Shown here: positions 1-8,185 of the stretch, piece after piece
Layout: every line of letters starts with the position of its first letter
Numbering within the stretch: position 1 is the first letter of the stretch
Assembly: GCA_002493325.1 (NCBI GenBank)
Contig: DKYL01000038.1
Span: 18,318-82,317, forward strand
Length of the DNA stretch: 64,000 nucleotides
Source: Ruminococcaceae bacterium UBA7101
Lineage (GTDB): Bacteria; Bacillota; Clostridia; Oscillospirales; Acutalibacteraceae
Direction: 5' to 3'
Notes under the pieces: generated by a model
The model's input: the letters and a program-made list of their open reading frames with translations, nothing else
The model's database searches: none
What the model was told of the DNA's origin: nothing
Position numbers and translations under genes: made by a program

Positions 1-22
1 GCTATGCTTTTTCGACAAGCTG

Positions 23-47
23 AGGCACATTCTTAACGAATGTGCCT
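23..47. terminator. Hairpin downstream of the ferredoxin gene
   Basis: A perfect 10-bp stem (AGGCACATTC / GAATGTGCCT) with a 5-nt loop. It lies just past the ferredoxin stop codon. The T-rich flank is on the plus-strand side, so it would work better as a terminator for a rightward transcript entering from outside the window. For the leftward ferredoxin transcript it may only cap the 3' end. Confidence 0.55.
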
Positions 48-68
48 TTAAAATTAAGTATTGTAAAA

Positions 69-239
69 TTATTCCTGTGCAGGAGCGCCAACAGGGCAAA
101 CACCTTCGCAAGCGCCGCATTCAATACAAGTGTCAGCATCGATAACGAACTTACCGTCACCCTCTGAAATAGCACTTACAGGACATTCAGCAGCACAAGC
201 GCCGCATGAGATACAATCATCTGAAATTGCGTATGCCAT
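69..239 (-). CDS. 2[4Fe-4S] ferredoxin
   Basis: A 56-residue clostridial-type ferredoxin, a soluble low-potential electron carrier for anaerobic redox enzymes such as pyruvate:ferredoxin oxidoreductase or hydrogenase. Two complete cluster motifs are visible, [12 protein letters not shown] near the N-terminus and [12 protein letters not shown] near the C-terminus, giving eight cysteines for two cubane clusters in the usual two-fold repeated fold. Length matches the family. The ATG is preceded by an AGGAGGTG-type ribosome binding site. It has its own promoter about 40-65 bp upstream, so although it follows ricT on the same strand it is probably transcribed separately. Redox partners cannot be told from this sequence. 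Confidence 0.95.
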   Translation of the reverse strand: MAYAISDDCISCGACAAECPVSAISEGDGKFVIDADTCIECGACEGVCPVGAPAQE

Positions 240-276
240 TATAGATACACCTCCTACATCATCAAGCTATACCAAT

Positions 277-305
277 AATATAACAGTATATTATTAAAAA
301 ATCAA
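277..305 (-). promoter_or_regulatory. SigA-type promoter of the ferredoxin gene
   Basis: On the minus strand: -35 TTGATT, 17-bp spacer, -10 TATATT, followed about 40 bp later by the ferredoxin start codon. Identified by reading only. Confidence 0.6.
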
Positions 306-312
306 GTGATTT

Positions 313-1164
313 TTAATCATTTGAAGATTTTTCTTTAGAATTGTCAAAATTACCTTTTTTAACAACTCTTACCTCTGACCTGTTGACTGAAACAGGCAGT
401 CCCTCAGGAGACTTATCAAGCTGAACCTTGAGCATTCCTGTTAAAATAGAAACGTCAACAACCGTTCCTCTGCCCTCACGGCAATCCACAACAGCACCCT
501 TTCTCGGCGTGATTTTGTTGAGGTATTCATAGGAATTCTGCTCATATTTAAGACAGCATAAAAGTCTGCCGCAGGTTCCGCTGATTTTACCCGGTGCCAG
601 TGATAAGCCCTGATCCTTAGCCATTTTAATGGAAACACTGTGAAAATCATCAAGGAAGGTTGAACAGCAGAAGGGTCTGCCGCAAATGCCAAGACCGCCC
701 AATAGTCTGCTTTCATCACGCACACCGATTTGTCTGAGCTCAATCCTCTTGCGAAAATGTGCGGCAAGGTCCTTGACAAGCTCTCTGAAATCCACTCTGC
801 CGTCAGCAGTAAAATAAAAAATAATTTTTGTTCTGTCAAAGGAATACTCTGCATCAGTAAGGAACATTTCAAGATTATGATCCTTTATTTTTTCAGCACA
901 AACAACAAGTGCATCCTTTTCATATGCCCTGTTTTCCTCAATAATTTTTAAATCTTCCTCTGTGGCGATACGCTTAACAGGCTTGAGAGGTGCAACAACC
1001 TCATCATCTTCAACCTCTTTGACATCTGACTGTGCAGTACCGCACTCTATGCCCTTTGCAGTTTCAACCACAAGCACCTGACCCTTTTTGCATTCAATAC
1101 CGCACGGGTCAAAATAATAAGTTTTGCCTGTATCCTTAAAACGGACACCAACAACCTTTGTCAT
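313..1164 (-). CDS. ricT: PSP1-domain protein RicT (YaaT family)
   Basis: A 283-residue PSP1-domain protein. In Bacillus subtilis RicT (YaaT) forms the Fe-S-containing Y complex with RicA and RicF, which steers RNase Y and mRNA maturation. The conserved cysteine cluster is present around residues 155-205: GICGRPFCC, then about 35 residues later GTCGRLLCCLKYEQ. The C-terminus is low-complexity, rich in Ser, Asn and Lys. A GGAGG site precedes the ATG. It is the third gene of darA-holB-ricT, with 18 bp between holB and ricT; the same neighbours occur in Bacillus. RicA and RicF are not in this window. Confidence 0.93.
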   Translation of the reverse strand: MTKVVGVRFKDTGKTYYFDPCGIECKKGQVLVVETAKGIECGTAQSDVKEVEDDEVVAPLKPVKRIATEEDLKIIEENRAYEKDALVVCAEKIKDHNLEMFLTDAEYSFDRTKIIFYFTADGRVDFRELVKDLAAHFRKRIELRQIGVRDESRLLGGLGICGRPFCCSTFLDDFHSVSIKMAKDQGLSLAPGKISGTCGRLLCCLKYEQNSYEYLNKITPRKGAVVDCREGRGTVVDVSILTGMLKVQLDKSPEGLPVSVNRSEVRVVKKGNFDNSKEKSSND

Positions 1165-1182
1165 ATATATCCTCCAAATAGC

Positions 1183-2166
1183 CTATCTGCCAATGGCTTG
1201 TCTAAGGCTATAACATATTTTTGTGATAAGCAGTGAATTGTTTGAATTCTTAAGTGCCATCTCTTTAAGTTTATCACAAATAGCAATTAAGTCAATAAGC
1301 TTTTGACGAGTTATCTTATTTTTCAGCATGGTAACTGTTTCCGTCTGACCTGAAATCAAATCGGCAGACGGCTTATACACCAATGCATCTCTGAAAATAT
1401 TTTTTAAAAAATCCATAGCAAGAACAATACTCTGCCTGTCATTCTGAAAAGCAGAGCAGGCAGTTAAAAGTGAATACTCGCTGTCACTTACCAACGCACT
1501 GCAGATATTAAGGCAAATATCCGTTATTTCGCTGACCTTGCCGTTTTGCAAAGAGCCAAGGGCTTTGCCTATATTTCCGTTAAAAGTTTCAAGCTGACGT
1601 GCTGCAGCAGTTATATCAACATTCTCTGTATGTGCTGCAATATATTCAGCTCCCTGTTTTATGTCAACACCCTCAAGGCTCACAACCACACTGCGTGAAA
1701 GCACTGTTTCAAGCAGCATACTTTTTGACGAAACCGTCATAATAAACACAACATATTCAGGCGGCTCTTCCAAAATTTTCAGCAGTGCATTCTGTGCAGA
1801 AAGATTCATACACTCTGCATTACCTAAAATATAAACCTTAAAATCTGCCTCATTCGGGCTCATAAAGGCATCATTAACAATATCTCTTATCACATCAACG
1901 TGAAAGGAATTACTGCCGCCCTCTGCAATATGCTCAATAATATCGGGATGAATCCCCTGCTTTGCCTTACGGCACTGCCTGCACTCGCCGCAGGGCTTAT
2001 TATCGCCACGGCAGACAAGTGCCCCGGCAAGCCTTCTTGCCAGAGTTTTTTTGCCAAGACCGTGCTCACCCTCAATTATCAGCGCATGAGGAAAACGCTT
2101 GGAGTCAATAAGACATCCAAGCTGTTCAATAACACGTGTATTCCCGATAAAATCAAGCTTGTTCAT
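1183..2166 (-). CDS. holB: DNA polymerase III delta' subunit
   Basis: A 327-residue clamp-loader subunit that helps load the beta sliding clamp at the replication fork. It has an N-terminal AAA+ P-loop (GEHGLGKKT, about residues 34-42) and the treble-cysteine zinc module of the family (CRGDNKPCGECRQC, residues 52-65), followed by the lid and C-terminal helical domains. Its start overlaps the darA stop by one base (TAATG), so the two are translationally coupled. Pairing with darA and ricT is the standard Firmicutes arrangement; the usual upstream tmk is not adjacent here. Confidence 0.93.
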   Translation of the reverse strand: MNKLDFIGNTRVIEQLGCLIDSKRFPHALIIEGEHGLGKKTLARRLAGALVCRGDNKPCGECRQCRKAKQGIHPDIIEHIAEGGSNSFHVDVIRDIVNDAFMSPNEADFKVYILGNAECMNLSAQNALLKILEEPPEYVVFIMTVSSKSMLLETVLSRSVVVSLEGVDIKQGAEYIAAHTENVDITAAARQLETFNGNIGKALGSLQNGKVSEITDICLNICSALVSDSEYSLLTACSAFQNDRQSIVLAMDFLKNIFRDALVYKPSADLISGQTETVTMLKNKITRQKLIDLIAICDKLKEMALKNSNNSLLITKICYSLRQAIGR

Positions 2167-2489
2167 TAAAGTTTCTTAAAATCCTCTACATTAATAACGA
2201 ATGCCACTGCACCAAATTCCTCAACATCAACAGGCTTTTTTAACAGTGAGCCCTCAATCGTGCTTTCAACAGATGTTTGTTTAAGCACTCTTTTTGTTAC
2301 ATTATTTCTGATAAGGTCAAACAAATCATCAACTCTGTCATCATTTACGCCATACAGAATCGTGGTCTGACCGCTTTGCAAAAACTGACCCTGCGTTGCT
2401 ATTTTGGTTGAAAAAAATCCCTCCGCACTTGTTACTGCAAGCACCTTCGGTAAATCCTTATTCGATACAATCGCTATGACTAATTTCAT
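2166..2489 (-). CDS. darA: Cyclic-di-AMP receptor, PII-like (DarA/PstA)
   Basis: A 107-residue PII-like trimeric protein that binds the second messenger c-di-AMP; its downstream partner is still poorly defined in most bacteria. The family N-terminus (MKLVIAIVSNKD) and the conserved nucleotide-pocket region with GFFSTKIATQGQFLQSGQTT are visible. Length is that of the family. An AGGGTGA site precedes the ATG. It is the first gene of the darA-holB-ricT unit, overlapping holB by one base. Confidence 0.93.
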   Translation of the reverse strand: MKLVIAIVSNKDLPKVLAVTSAEGFFSTKIATQGQFLQSGQTTILYGVNDDRVDDLFDLIRNNVTKRVLKQTSVESTIEGSLLKKPVDVEEFGAVAFVINVEDFKKL

Positions 2490-2624
2490 AAAATCACCCT
2501 TTACATATTTATTACCTACCGTTTAATACTATCACATATTAATTATAATTTATATTAAAGGATAATTCAACATCAGTCCATTTTTATTTTAAATAAATTT
2601 ACATTTCATTAATGATATAAACGA

Positions 2625-3557
2625 TTACTGCAATATGGAAGCGAGTGCCACCACAACAGGCATTGTGATGATAGACAGCACAGAGGACTGTGCCGCAAGC
2701 TCTGAGCCAAGGGCAGTATCATTGCCGTACTTAGCAGCATACATAGCCGTATTGGTTGCTGTAGGTGCGGATGCTGAAATTGCCATTGCCGACAGAAGCG
2801 GACCTCTGACACCGCAAAGGTAAAACACACCAATCATACAAAGCGGTATCACCAGCAATCTTAAAAATGAAACAAAATAAATTTCTTTTTTTGCAAACAT
2901 ATTTTTAAAGCTCGAATTTGCTAAAAAGGTTCCGAAAACAATCATAGCAAGCGGCGAATTACAGCTACCCACAAGCTCCATCGGATATTCAATAACATAG
3001 GGAATATCAAGCTGCAAAAAGAACAGCGGCACGCCAATCAGCACAGAAATTGTGCCCGGATTTAAAATAATCTTTTTTAAATCCAGCTTAGCCTCGTGAC
3101 CGGATATTTCATAAATGCCGATTGTAAATGCAACCATATTGAACACGGCAACATATACGGAACAATAAAAAATTCCCTCTGTCCCTATTACACTTTTTGC
3201 AAGCGGCAATGCCAGAAAAGCAGCATTTGAAAGAATGGTGGCATAATGATAGATTCCGCGTTCCTTCAATGACCTTTTTCTGAAGGTCAGAAGCGAAATC
3301 AGCATACCGAAAATATGTGTTGCAAAAGCACATATAAAAGCAATGAATATACCCTTAACATGCTCTGCCGAATACTCCATTGTCATAAATGTATGAATTA
3401 TGGCAATAGGAAGAATAACATTAAAAAGCAGATCTATTAATCTTTTTGCATCCTTTTGCTTAAATATACCTGTCTTGTCAGTTACAAAACCGACCCCTGC
3501 AATAAGATACAAAATCAAGACCTGCAAAGCTATTGTTTTTAAATTTTCTAAGAACAA
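2625..3557 (-). CDS. AEC (auxin efflux carrier) family permease
   Basis: A 310-residue inner-membrane transporter with about ten hydrophobic segments, split into two five-helix halves by a short charged loop near residue 155. Family features include the N-terminal IAGVGFVTDKTGIF stretch and the C-terminal SASAPTATNTAMYAAKYG signature. AEC members export or take up organic acids such as malate; the substrate cannot be read from sequence. Translation starts at a TTG with AGAGGA seven bases upstream. It is 22 bp downstream of a membrane protein gene and two genes downstream of citrate synthase, which is compatible with organic-acid transport, but this is inference. Confidence 0.85.
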   Translation of the reverse strand: MFLENLKTIALQVLILYLIAGVGFVTDKTGIFKQKDAKRLIDLLFNVILPIAIIHTFMTMEYSAEHVKGIFIAFICAFATHIFGMLISLLTFRKRSLKERGIYHYATILSNAAFLALPLAKSVIGTEGIFYCSVYVAVFNMVAFTIGIYEISGHEAKLDLKKIILNPGTISVLIGVPLFFLQLDIPYVIEYPMELVGSCNSPLAMIVFGTFLANSSFKNMFAKKEIYFVSFLRLLVIPLCMIGVFYLCGVRGPLLSAMAISASAPTATNTAMYAAKYGNDTALGSELAAQSSVLSIITMPVVVALASILQ

Positions 3558-3579
3558 AATATAATCCTCTGATCAATAA

Positions 3580-4398
3580 TTAATTTAATTTTTCCTGTTT
3601 AACCTGCAGAACCGCAAACAGACCCACAGCAAAATAGGTAATGCCTGTATAATCCACAGGATAAAGCACATCGCCTTTGCCTGTAATGATTATTGCAATC
3701 CTCGGCAATGCAATTACGCACGCCAAAGCAAAGGTTGAAATGGCTGAAAATACGAAAAGCCGTGGAACTCTGCCGCTGTTGTCGAGCATCAGTATATAGC
3801 AGAAAAAGAACATCAGCATAAACGAAAGCAGTAAAAATTCCAACACGGTGTCTGAATCCTGCTTAATATCGACAATTTTTATCATAATGAGTATCAGCCG
3901 TGTAAAAGCCCATATAACAGGGATAAGATGCAGAAACGTAAAGTTTCTGAAATCATAATTTGAGCCCTTTGCCGTTATGGAAACAACTGCAAAATAAAAG
4001 CAGCAGACAAGTGCGGCAATCCCCGAAACCGCAAGCGGTATGATATACGCATACTCAACATAAACCGTTTTCGATATATAATCATAACAGCTGAAGCACT
4101 TATGCAGGAAATCCGCAAACATTGCCGCTGACAAAAAGGCTGCGCTGAAATACAATTTTTTATTGCCGCCTGATAAATGAACAGGCACTGCATTTTCACA
4201 CCGCTTTGAATAAAGCCCTGCCAAGCTGACAGCCGCAAAGACAAGCGAATAAACAATAATCGGCATTGCCATATTGCCGTTAACACAGCCCGTAGCTTTA
4301 TCAGTAAATCTTAAAAGCTGAAAAAAGTGCACAAGACACGAGGAAAAAACCAATACTGCAATTAAATATACCGGTAACCTTCCTCTGTCTTTCTGCAC
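3580..4398 (-). CDS. Predicted membrane protein of unknown function
   Basis: A 272-residue hydrophobic protein with about seven or eight membrane-spanning segments and no recognisable catalytic motif. It starts at a GTG with AGGAG seven bases upstream. It lies 14 bp downstream of the citrate synthase gene and 22 bp upstream of the AEC permease, so all three probably share one transcript. I do not recognise the family and assign no function. Confidence 0.75.
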   Translation of the reverse strand: MQKDRGRLPVYLIAVLVFSSCLVHFFQLLRFTDKATGCVNGNMAMPIIVYSLVFAAVSLAGLYSKRCENAVPVHLSGGNKKLYFSAAFLSAAMFADFLHKCFSCYDYISKTVYVEYAYIIPLAVSGIAALVCCFYFAVVSITAKGSNYDFRNFTFLHLIPVIWAFTRLILIMIKIVDIKQDSDTVLEFLLLSFMLMFFFCYILMLDNSGRVPRLFVFSAISTFALACVIALPRIAIIITGKGDVLYPVDYTGITYFAVGLFAVLQVKQEKLN

Positions 4399-4412
4399 TT
4401 TTCTTCTCCTTG

Positions 4413-5780
4413 TTATCTATTGCTTAAATCCTTAAATTCCCTTGCACGGCTGACGCTCTTGTATGCCGGACGAATAATTTTGCCGTTAGAGGTCAGCTCC
4501 TCCAGCCTGTGCGCACACCAGCCTGCAATACGTGCAGTGGCAAAAAGCGGTGTATATAAATCCTCAGGTATGCCAAGCACTCTGTAAACAAGACCTGAAT
4601 ACAAGTCAACATTAGCACACATTGTTTTTTCAACACCCTTTACCTCTGCAAATACCTCAGGTGTCAAAAGTTCAATATTTTCAAGAGTTACAAACTCCTT
4701 CTCATAACCCTTTTCATAAGCCAGCTTTCTTGCATTTTCTTTAAGAATAACTGCTCTCGGGTCGCTTTTGGTATAAACAGCGTGACCCATACCATAAATA
4801 AGACCTAAGCCGTCACCTGCTTCACCATTCATAATTTTAACAAGATAATCCTTTATCTGACCCTTATCGGTAGGGTCTGAAACATTGGCAATAATCTCAT
4901 TCATCTGATTGGCAACCCTGATATTTGCACCGCCGTGCTTAGGACCCTTTAATGAGCCGAAGCCTGCTGTAATAGCTGAATAGGTGTCTGTACCGCTTGA
5001 GGTAAGAACTCTTGTTGAAAATGTTGAGTTATTACCGCCGCCGTGGTCAGCGTGAAGCATAAGGCAGATGTCAAGCAGCTTAGCTTCCTCTCGTGTAAAC
5101 TGTTTATCAGCCCTGAGCTGATACAATATGCACTCAGCAGTGGAATGCTCCTTTTTAATCGGATGAAGGAACATTGTTTTGTTATAGAATGAACGGCGCT
5201 TAATCTGATAAGCAGAGTTCATAATGGTAGGCATCTGTGCAATAAGCTGAAGTGACTGACGCAGAACATTCGGAATAGAAATATCATCAGGATTTTCATC
5301 AAAGGAATAAAGAATCATAACGCATCTTGCCATTTTATTCATAATATCCTTTGAAGGATTTTTCATAATCATATCTTCAATAAATTCATCCGGCAGCTCT
5401 CTGCACTCAGCAAGAACCTCCATAAGACTGACAAGCTGCTGCTCTGTGGGTAGCTCGCCGAACAGAAGAAGCCATACAACCTCTTCAAAACCGAACCTGT
5501 CATCCTTTACAACACTTTTGACTATATCATTGATATCATAGCCTCTGTATGACAGCTTACCGTCCTTAGGCACCTTTTCACCGTCAATTATGTAATAGCC
5601 TTCAACAGAGCAAATTCGGGTAAGTCCTGCCATAACACCTGTTCCGTCACTGTTTCTAAGACCTCTTTTAACCTGATATTTCTTATAATCTGCAGGCTTA
5701 ATAGAATTATTTTTGTCAAGCTCGCCGCAAAGATTTGACAACGCATCCATTGATATTGGTGAAATATAATTCGTAGGCAT
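4413..5780 (-). CDS. Citrate synthase
   Basis: A 455-residue citrate synthase, condensing acetyl-CoA and oxaloacetate to citrate; in fermentative Clostridia it usually feeds glutamate synthesis through a partial TCA cycle. Signature segments include HADHGGGNNSTFSTR, GPKHGGAN and GMGHAVYTKSDPRA, which carry the catalytic and substrate-binding histidines. The ATG at 5780 was chosen over an in-frame TTG two codons upstream because AAAGGAG lies seven bases before it. A SigA-type promoter lies about 70 bp upstream. No aconitase or isocitrate dehydrogenase gene is in this window. Confidence 0.95.
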   Translation of the reverse strand: MPTNYISPISMDALSNLCGELDKNNSIKPADYKKYQVKRGLRNSDGTGVMAGLTRICSVEGYYIIDGEKVPKDGKLSYRGYDINDIVKSVVKDDRFGFEEVVWLLLFGELPTEQQLVSLMEVLAECRELPDEFIEDMIMKNPSKDIMNKMARCVMILYSFDENPDDISIPNVLRQSLQLIAQMPTIMNSAYQIKRRSFYNKTMFLHPIKKEHSTAECILYQLRADKQFTREEAKLLDICLMLHADHGGGNNSTFSTRVLTSSGTDTYSAITAGFGSLKGPKHGGANIRVANQMNEIIANVSDPTDKGQIKDYLVKIMNGEAGDGLGLIYGMGHAVYTKSDPRAVILKENARKLAYEKGYEKEFVTLENIELLTPEVFAEVKGVEKTMCANVDLYSGLVYRVLGIPEDLYTPLFATARIAGWCAHRLEELTSNGKIIRPAYKSVSRAREFKDLSNR

Positions 5781-5850
5781 AAGCAATCTCCTTTCGCATA
5801 GTTTGTAATAATTTAAAAGTTATAACAGTAAAATAATATATAACAGATTT

Positions 5851-5879
5851 ATTATACATTTATTTTTAATTAAAGTCAA
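5851..5879 (-). promoter_or_regulatory. SigA-type promoter of the citrate synthase unit
   Basis: On the minus strand: TTGACT, 17-bp spacer, TATAAT. Good match to consensus and correctly placed for the leftward citrate synthase gene. Confidence 0.65.
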
Positions 5880-5891
5880 GGAGATGAGAAT

Positions 5892-6044
5892 TTGAAAAGA
5901 GTATTAATCATATATGCTGTTCTGTTTGCACTCACCATTGCTGTGCCTGCCATAGTCTGCTTCGGCAAATTTCCGGACAACAGCGATGGTGAGCTTGTCC
6001 ATATTTTCAGGCAGTGTATCACTCTACTTGCGTGTTATCACTGA
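5892..6044 (+). pseudogene. 5' fragment of a SpoIID-like sporulation gene
   Basis: A 50-codon rightward reading frame starting at a TTG with AAGGAG eight bases upstream. It encodes a basic start and one membrane segment (LKRVLIIYAVLFALTIAVPA), then a short stretch (DGELVHIFR) resembling the N-terminus of SpoIID, the membrane-anchored lytic transglycosylase needed for engulfment. The frame then runs into the antisense of the gerAC 3' end and stops, so the catalytic domain of roughly 300 residues is missing. The intact start region and abrupt junction suggest a deletion with its right end near 6010. It could instead be an unrelated small membrane protein. The SpoIID assignment is inference from a short match. 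Confidence 0.5.
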
Positions 6045-7161
6045 TTTTTTTCAGATTAATATCAGAATCAACAGAAAGCGTCACTGTTTTAAAATAATAA
6101 TCCCAGTCATCAGATAAAAGCTCATAGGATTCAGGACTGTCCTTGGCAAGATACTCCCCCACCCGAATTGAATCGCTTGCGTATTTCTGACAGGCTGAAA
6201 AAGCACGGCTGCATAAATAGGAAATCCTCTCCTCTGCTTTGCTGCATACTGTATTTAAGTGCTTTTCTTTAAGAACATTCGCCATTCCCTTTTCAACCTC
6301 ACTAATCATAAGATGACCCTTTACGTCCACGTTAAAGACTATTGCACCATCAACAATTTCTGCTTTTTTATTTACGCTTTCAGGTATTACCTCTATGCCG
6401 ACACTACCTAAATCTTCGTCTTGTATTTCGAGGTAACAATTCTTGATTTTGCCTGTCATAAACATAAAGCCGAGTGTTTCCTCCTGATCAAGGACATACG
6501 ATAATTTATTGTTGCTGAAAATGGCTATTCCGTTCAGCTTAACATTATCCTGATCTGCTCTCTCCTTCAGGACAGGCAGATACATATCGGTAGTTTTGTC
6601 AGCATATAAATTAAGCAAATCATTCGTATTGACATAAATACTTGTACCCATTTTCTGACCGTTTCCGATAAGGTAAACCATATTTTCAACAGGCACATGT
6701 GCACCGTCCTCGGTATTCTCCATAACCTTCTTTGCCTCACCGTCAGCCATACAAACCGCAACATCTGCACGTGCGTCGGATGAACGCAGAAAATAATCAA
6801 GCTTATTATTCAGGTCGTTTTCACAAATTTCACGGCTGAACACAATGATTTTATTGTGACCGAAAAAAAGCTCCTTGGACATAGCTTTATTCAGATTGGA
6901 AATTGCTTCAACAATTGTTGCTCCCTTTTCAACCGTATTTATTGTCATATTTCCTTCGGGCTTATCAACACCTGTGGACTTACCGGGATTCAGACTTTGA
7001 ACCGTGAGCTGAACTCCATCTTCCGTGTTATCAATGCCTATACCTTCAATAACGATAAGATTTTTCAAATTGGTCTGATGCATACAGCCTGTAAAAGAAG
7101 AGCAAATCAAAACAATACACAAAAATATTTTAAACAGTCTAAAATTTTTCAATGAGCTCAT
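6019..7161 (-). CDS. gerAC: Spore germination lipoprotein, GerAC (Ger(x)C) family
   Basis: A 380-residue lipoprotein, the C subunit of a GerA-type nutrient germinant receptor in the spore inner membrane. It has a lipoprotein signal peptide with lipobox SFTGC near residue 26, followed by the family segment NLIVIEGIGIDN and a mature domain ending in a C-terminal coiled region. It is the last gene of gerAA-gerAB-gerAC and overlaps gerAB by 23 bases. A GTG one codon upstream is an alternative start. Its 3' end overlaps the truncated SpoIID-like fragment on the other strand. Confidence 0.9.
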   Translation of the reverse strand: MSSLKNFRLFKIFLCIVLICSSFTGCMHQTNLKNLIVIEGIGIDNTEDGVQLTVQSLNPGKSTGVDKPEGNMTINTVEKGATIVEAISNLNKAMSKELFFGHNKIIVFSREICENDLNNKLDYFLRSSDARADVAVCMADGEAKKVMENTEDGAHVPVENMVYLIGNGQKMGTSIYVNTNDLLNLYADKTTDMYLPVLKERADQDNVKLNGIAIFSNNKLSYVLDQEETLGFMFMTGKIKNCYLEIQDEDLGSVGIEVIPESVNKKAEIVDGAIVFNVDVKGHLMISEVEKGMANVLKEKHLNTVCSKAEERISYLCSRAFSACQKYASDSIRVGEYLAKDSPESYELLSDDWDYYFKTVTLSVDSDINLKKISDNTQVE

Positions 7162-8185
7162 CACCTGAATTCTTTTTCTTAAAAATAAGAGTTAACAACG
7201 GAATCAATACGCAGGCTACAAAATAAGGCGCCATATAAACCGTTGGTGTGATTGTGCTTGTGTCTGTAAATTCGGTCAGGACAAATGCTACTGCCAGTGA
7301 CAGAACAGATGCAATTATACATTTAGTACTGTTTTTATAGCTTTTAATGGAAATGGATGAACAGTAAATCAGCAGTACGGATTTAATAAATATACCGAAT
7401 ATCCAGAAGGAAATCTGAAGCACATCCAGTCTTTCAAACAAACCGATTTTTGCAAGCTGAAACATTGTATAAACAGGAAAAGCCTGTAAATTTGCCGCAT
7501 CCCCCATTGTTGCATTAATAAATAAAATCAGTATAAATGTTGTAAGAAATGACGCTATTACTGAAAATACGAAGGGCTTGACTGCTGAGCCGTTAACTCT
7601 TTTCCCAAGGCACAGCAGCACAATAACCTCAACAGAGCTTGACGTTATATAGAATACATTTTCTGCAATTTCCCGAGTGCTGTTCCTTATTACGGGATAG
7701 AGATTTATCTCATCATAATTTTTAAAATTAAACATCGTACCTGCCACCACAGTTAATACGATCAGTATAAAACCGAAGGCGGAAAAACGGCTTAAGCCTT
7801 CTATTCCAAAGCGTGAGGCATAGCCTGCATAAACTGCAATAATCAATGAAAACACCCAGGCTGACGCTTCGGGATTAAGCACAGTTGAAGCAAAATAAGA
7901 AAATCTGCTGATATTGACGCCTGCCAGATAAATGAAATACAATGCATAAAAAAGATTTACGCCCTTTACCTCAAAGGGGCTTTTATTGTTCTTATAGCAC
8001 CAGATAGCAGGCAGACATAAAAGAAGATTAAGCCCCAGTGCAAGAACAATACTAATCAGCATATCCGTATTAATCATACCTGAGGAAACGGACTGCATAT
8101 TTGTAAGTGTGACAACTACCCTGCTGATATAAAGCATAAAAAATATACTAATGGGGGCAATTTTATTTCTTTGTGAATTTATCAA
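7139..8185 (-). CDS. gerAB: Spore germination protein, GerAB family
   Basis: An integral membrane B subunit of a GerA-type germinant receptor, 348 residues with about ten hydrophobic segments, related to amino-acid permeases and thought to bind the germinant. The TTG at 8185 was preferred to the GTG at 8194 because GAGGTG sits six bases upstream of the TTG, whereas it overlaps the GTG. It overlaps gerAA by 23 bases and gerAC by 23 bases, a typical tightly coupled tricistronic germination operon. The ligand cannot be predicted. Confidence 0.88.
   Translation of the reverse strand: MINSQRNKIAPISIFFMLYISRVVVTLTNMQSVSSGMINTDMLISIVLALGLNLLLCLPAIWCYKNNKSPFEVKGVNLFYALYFIYLAGVNISRFSYFASTVLNPEASAWVFSLIIAVYAGYASRFGIEGLSRFSAFGFILIVLTVVAGTMFNFKNYDEINLYPVIRNSTREIAENVFYITSSSVEVIVLLCLGKRVNGSAVKPFVFSVIASFLTTFILILFINATMGDAANLQAFPVYTMFQLAKIGLFERLDVLQISFWIFGIFIKSVLLIYCSSISIKSYKNSTKCIIASVLSLAVAFVLTEFTDTSTITPTVYMAPYFVACVLIPLLTLIFKKKNSGDELIEKF

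Noticed and set aside
1..22. Possible repeat fragment at the window start (ctttttcgacaagctg)
   Set aside because: Too short and cut by the window edge; no second copy seen in the window, so nothing can be claimed.
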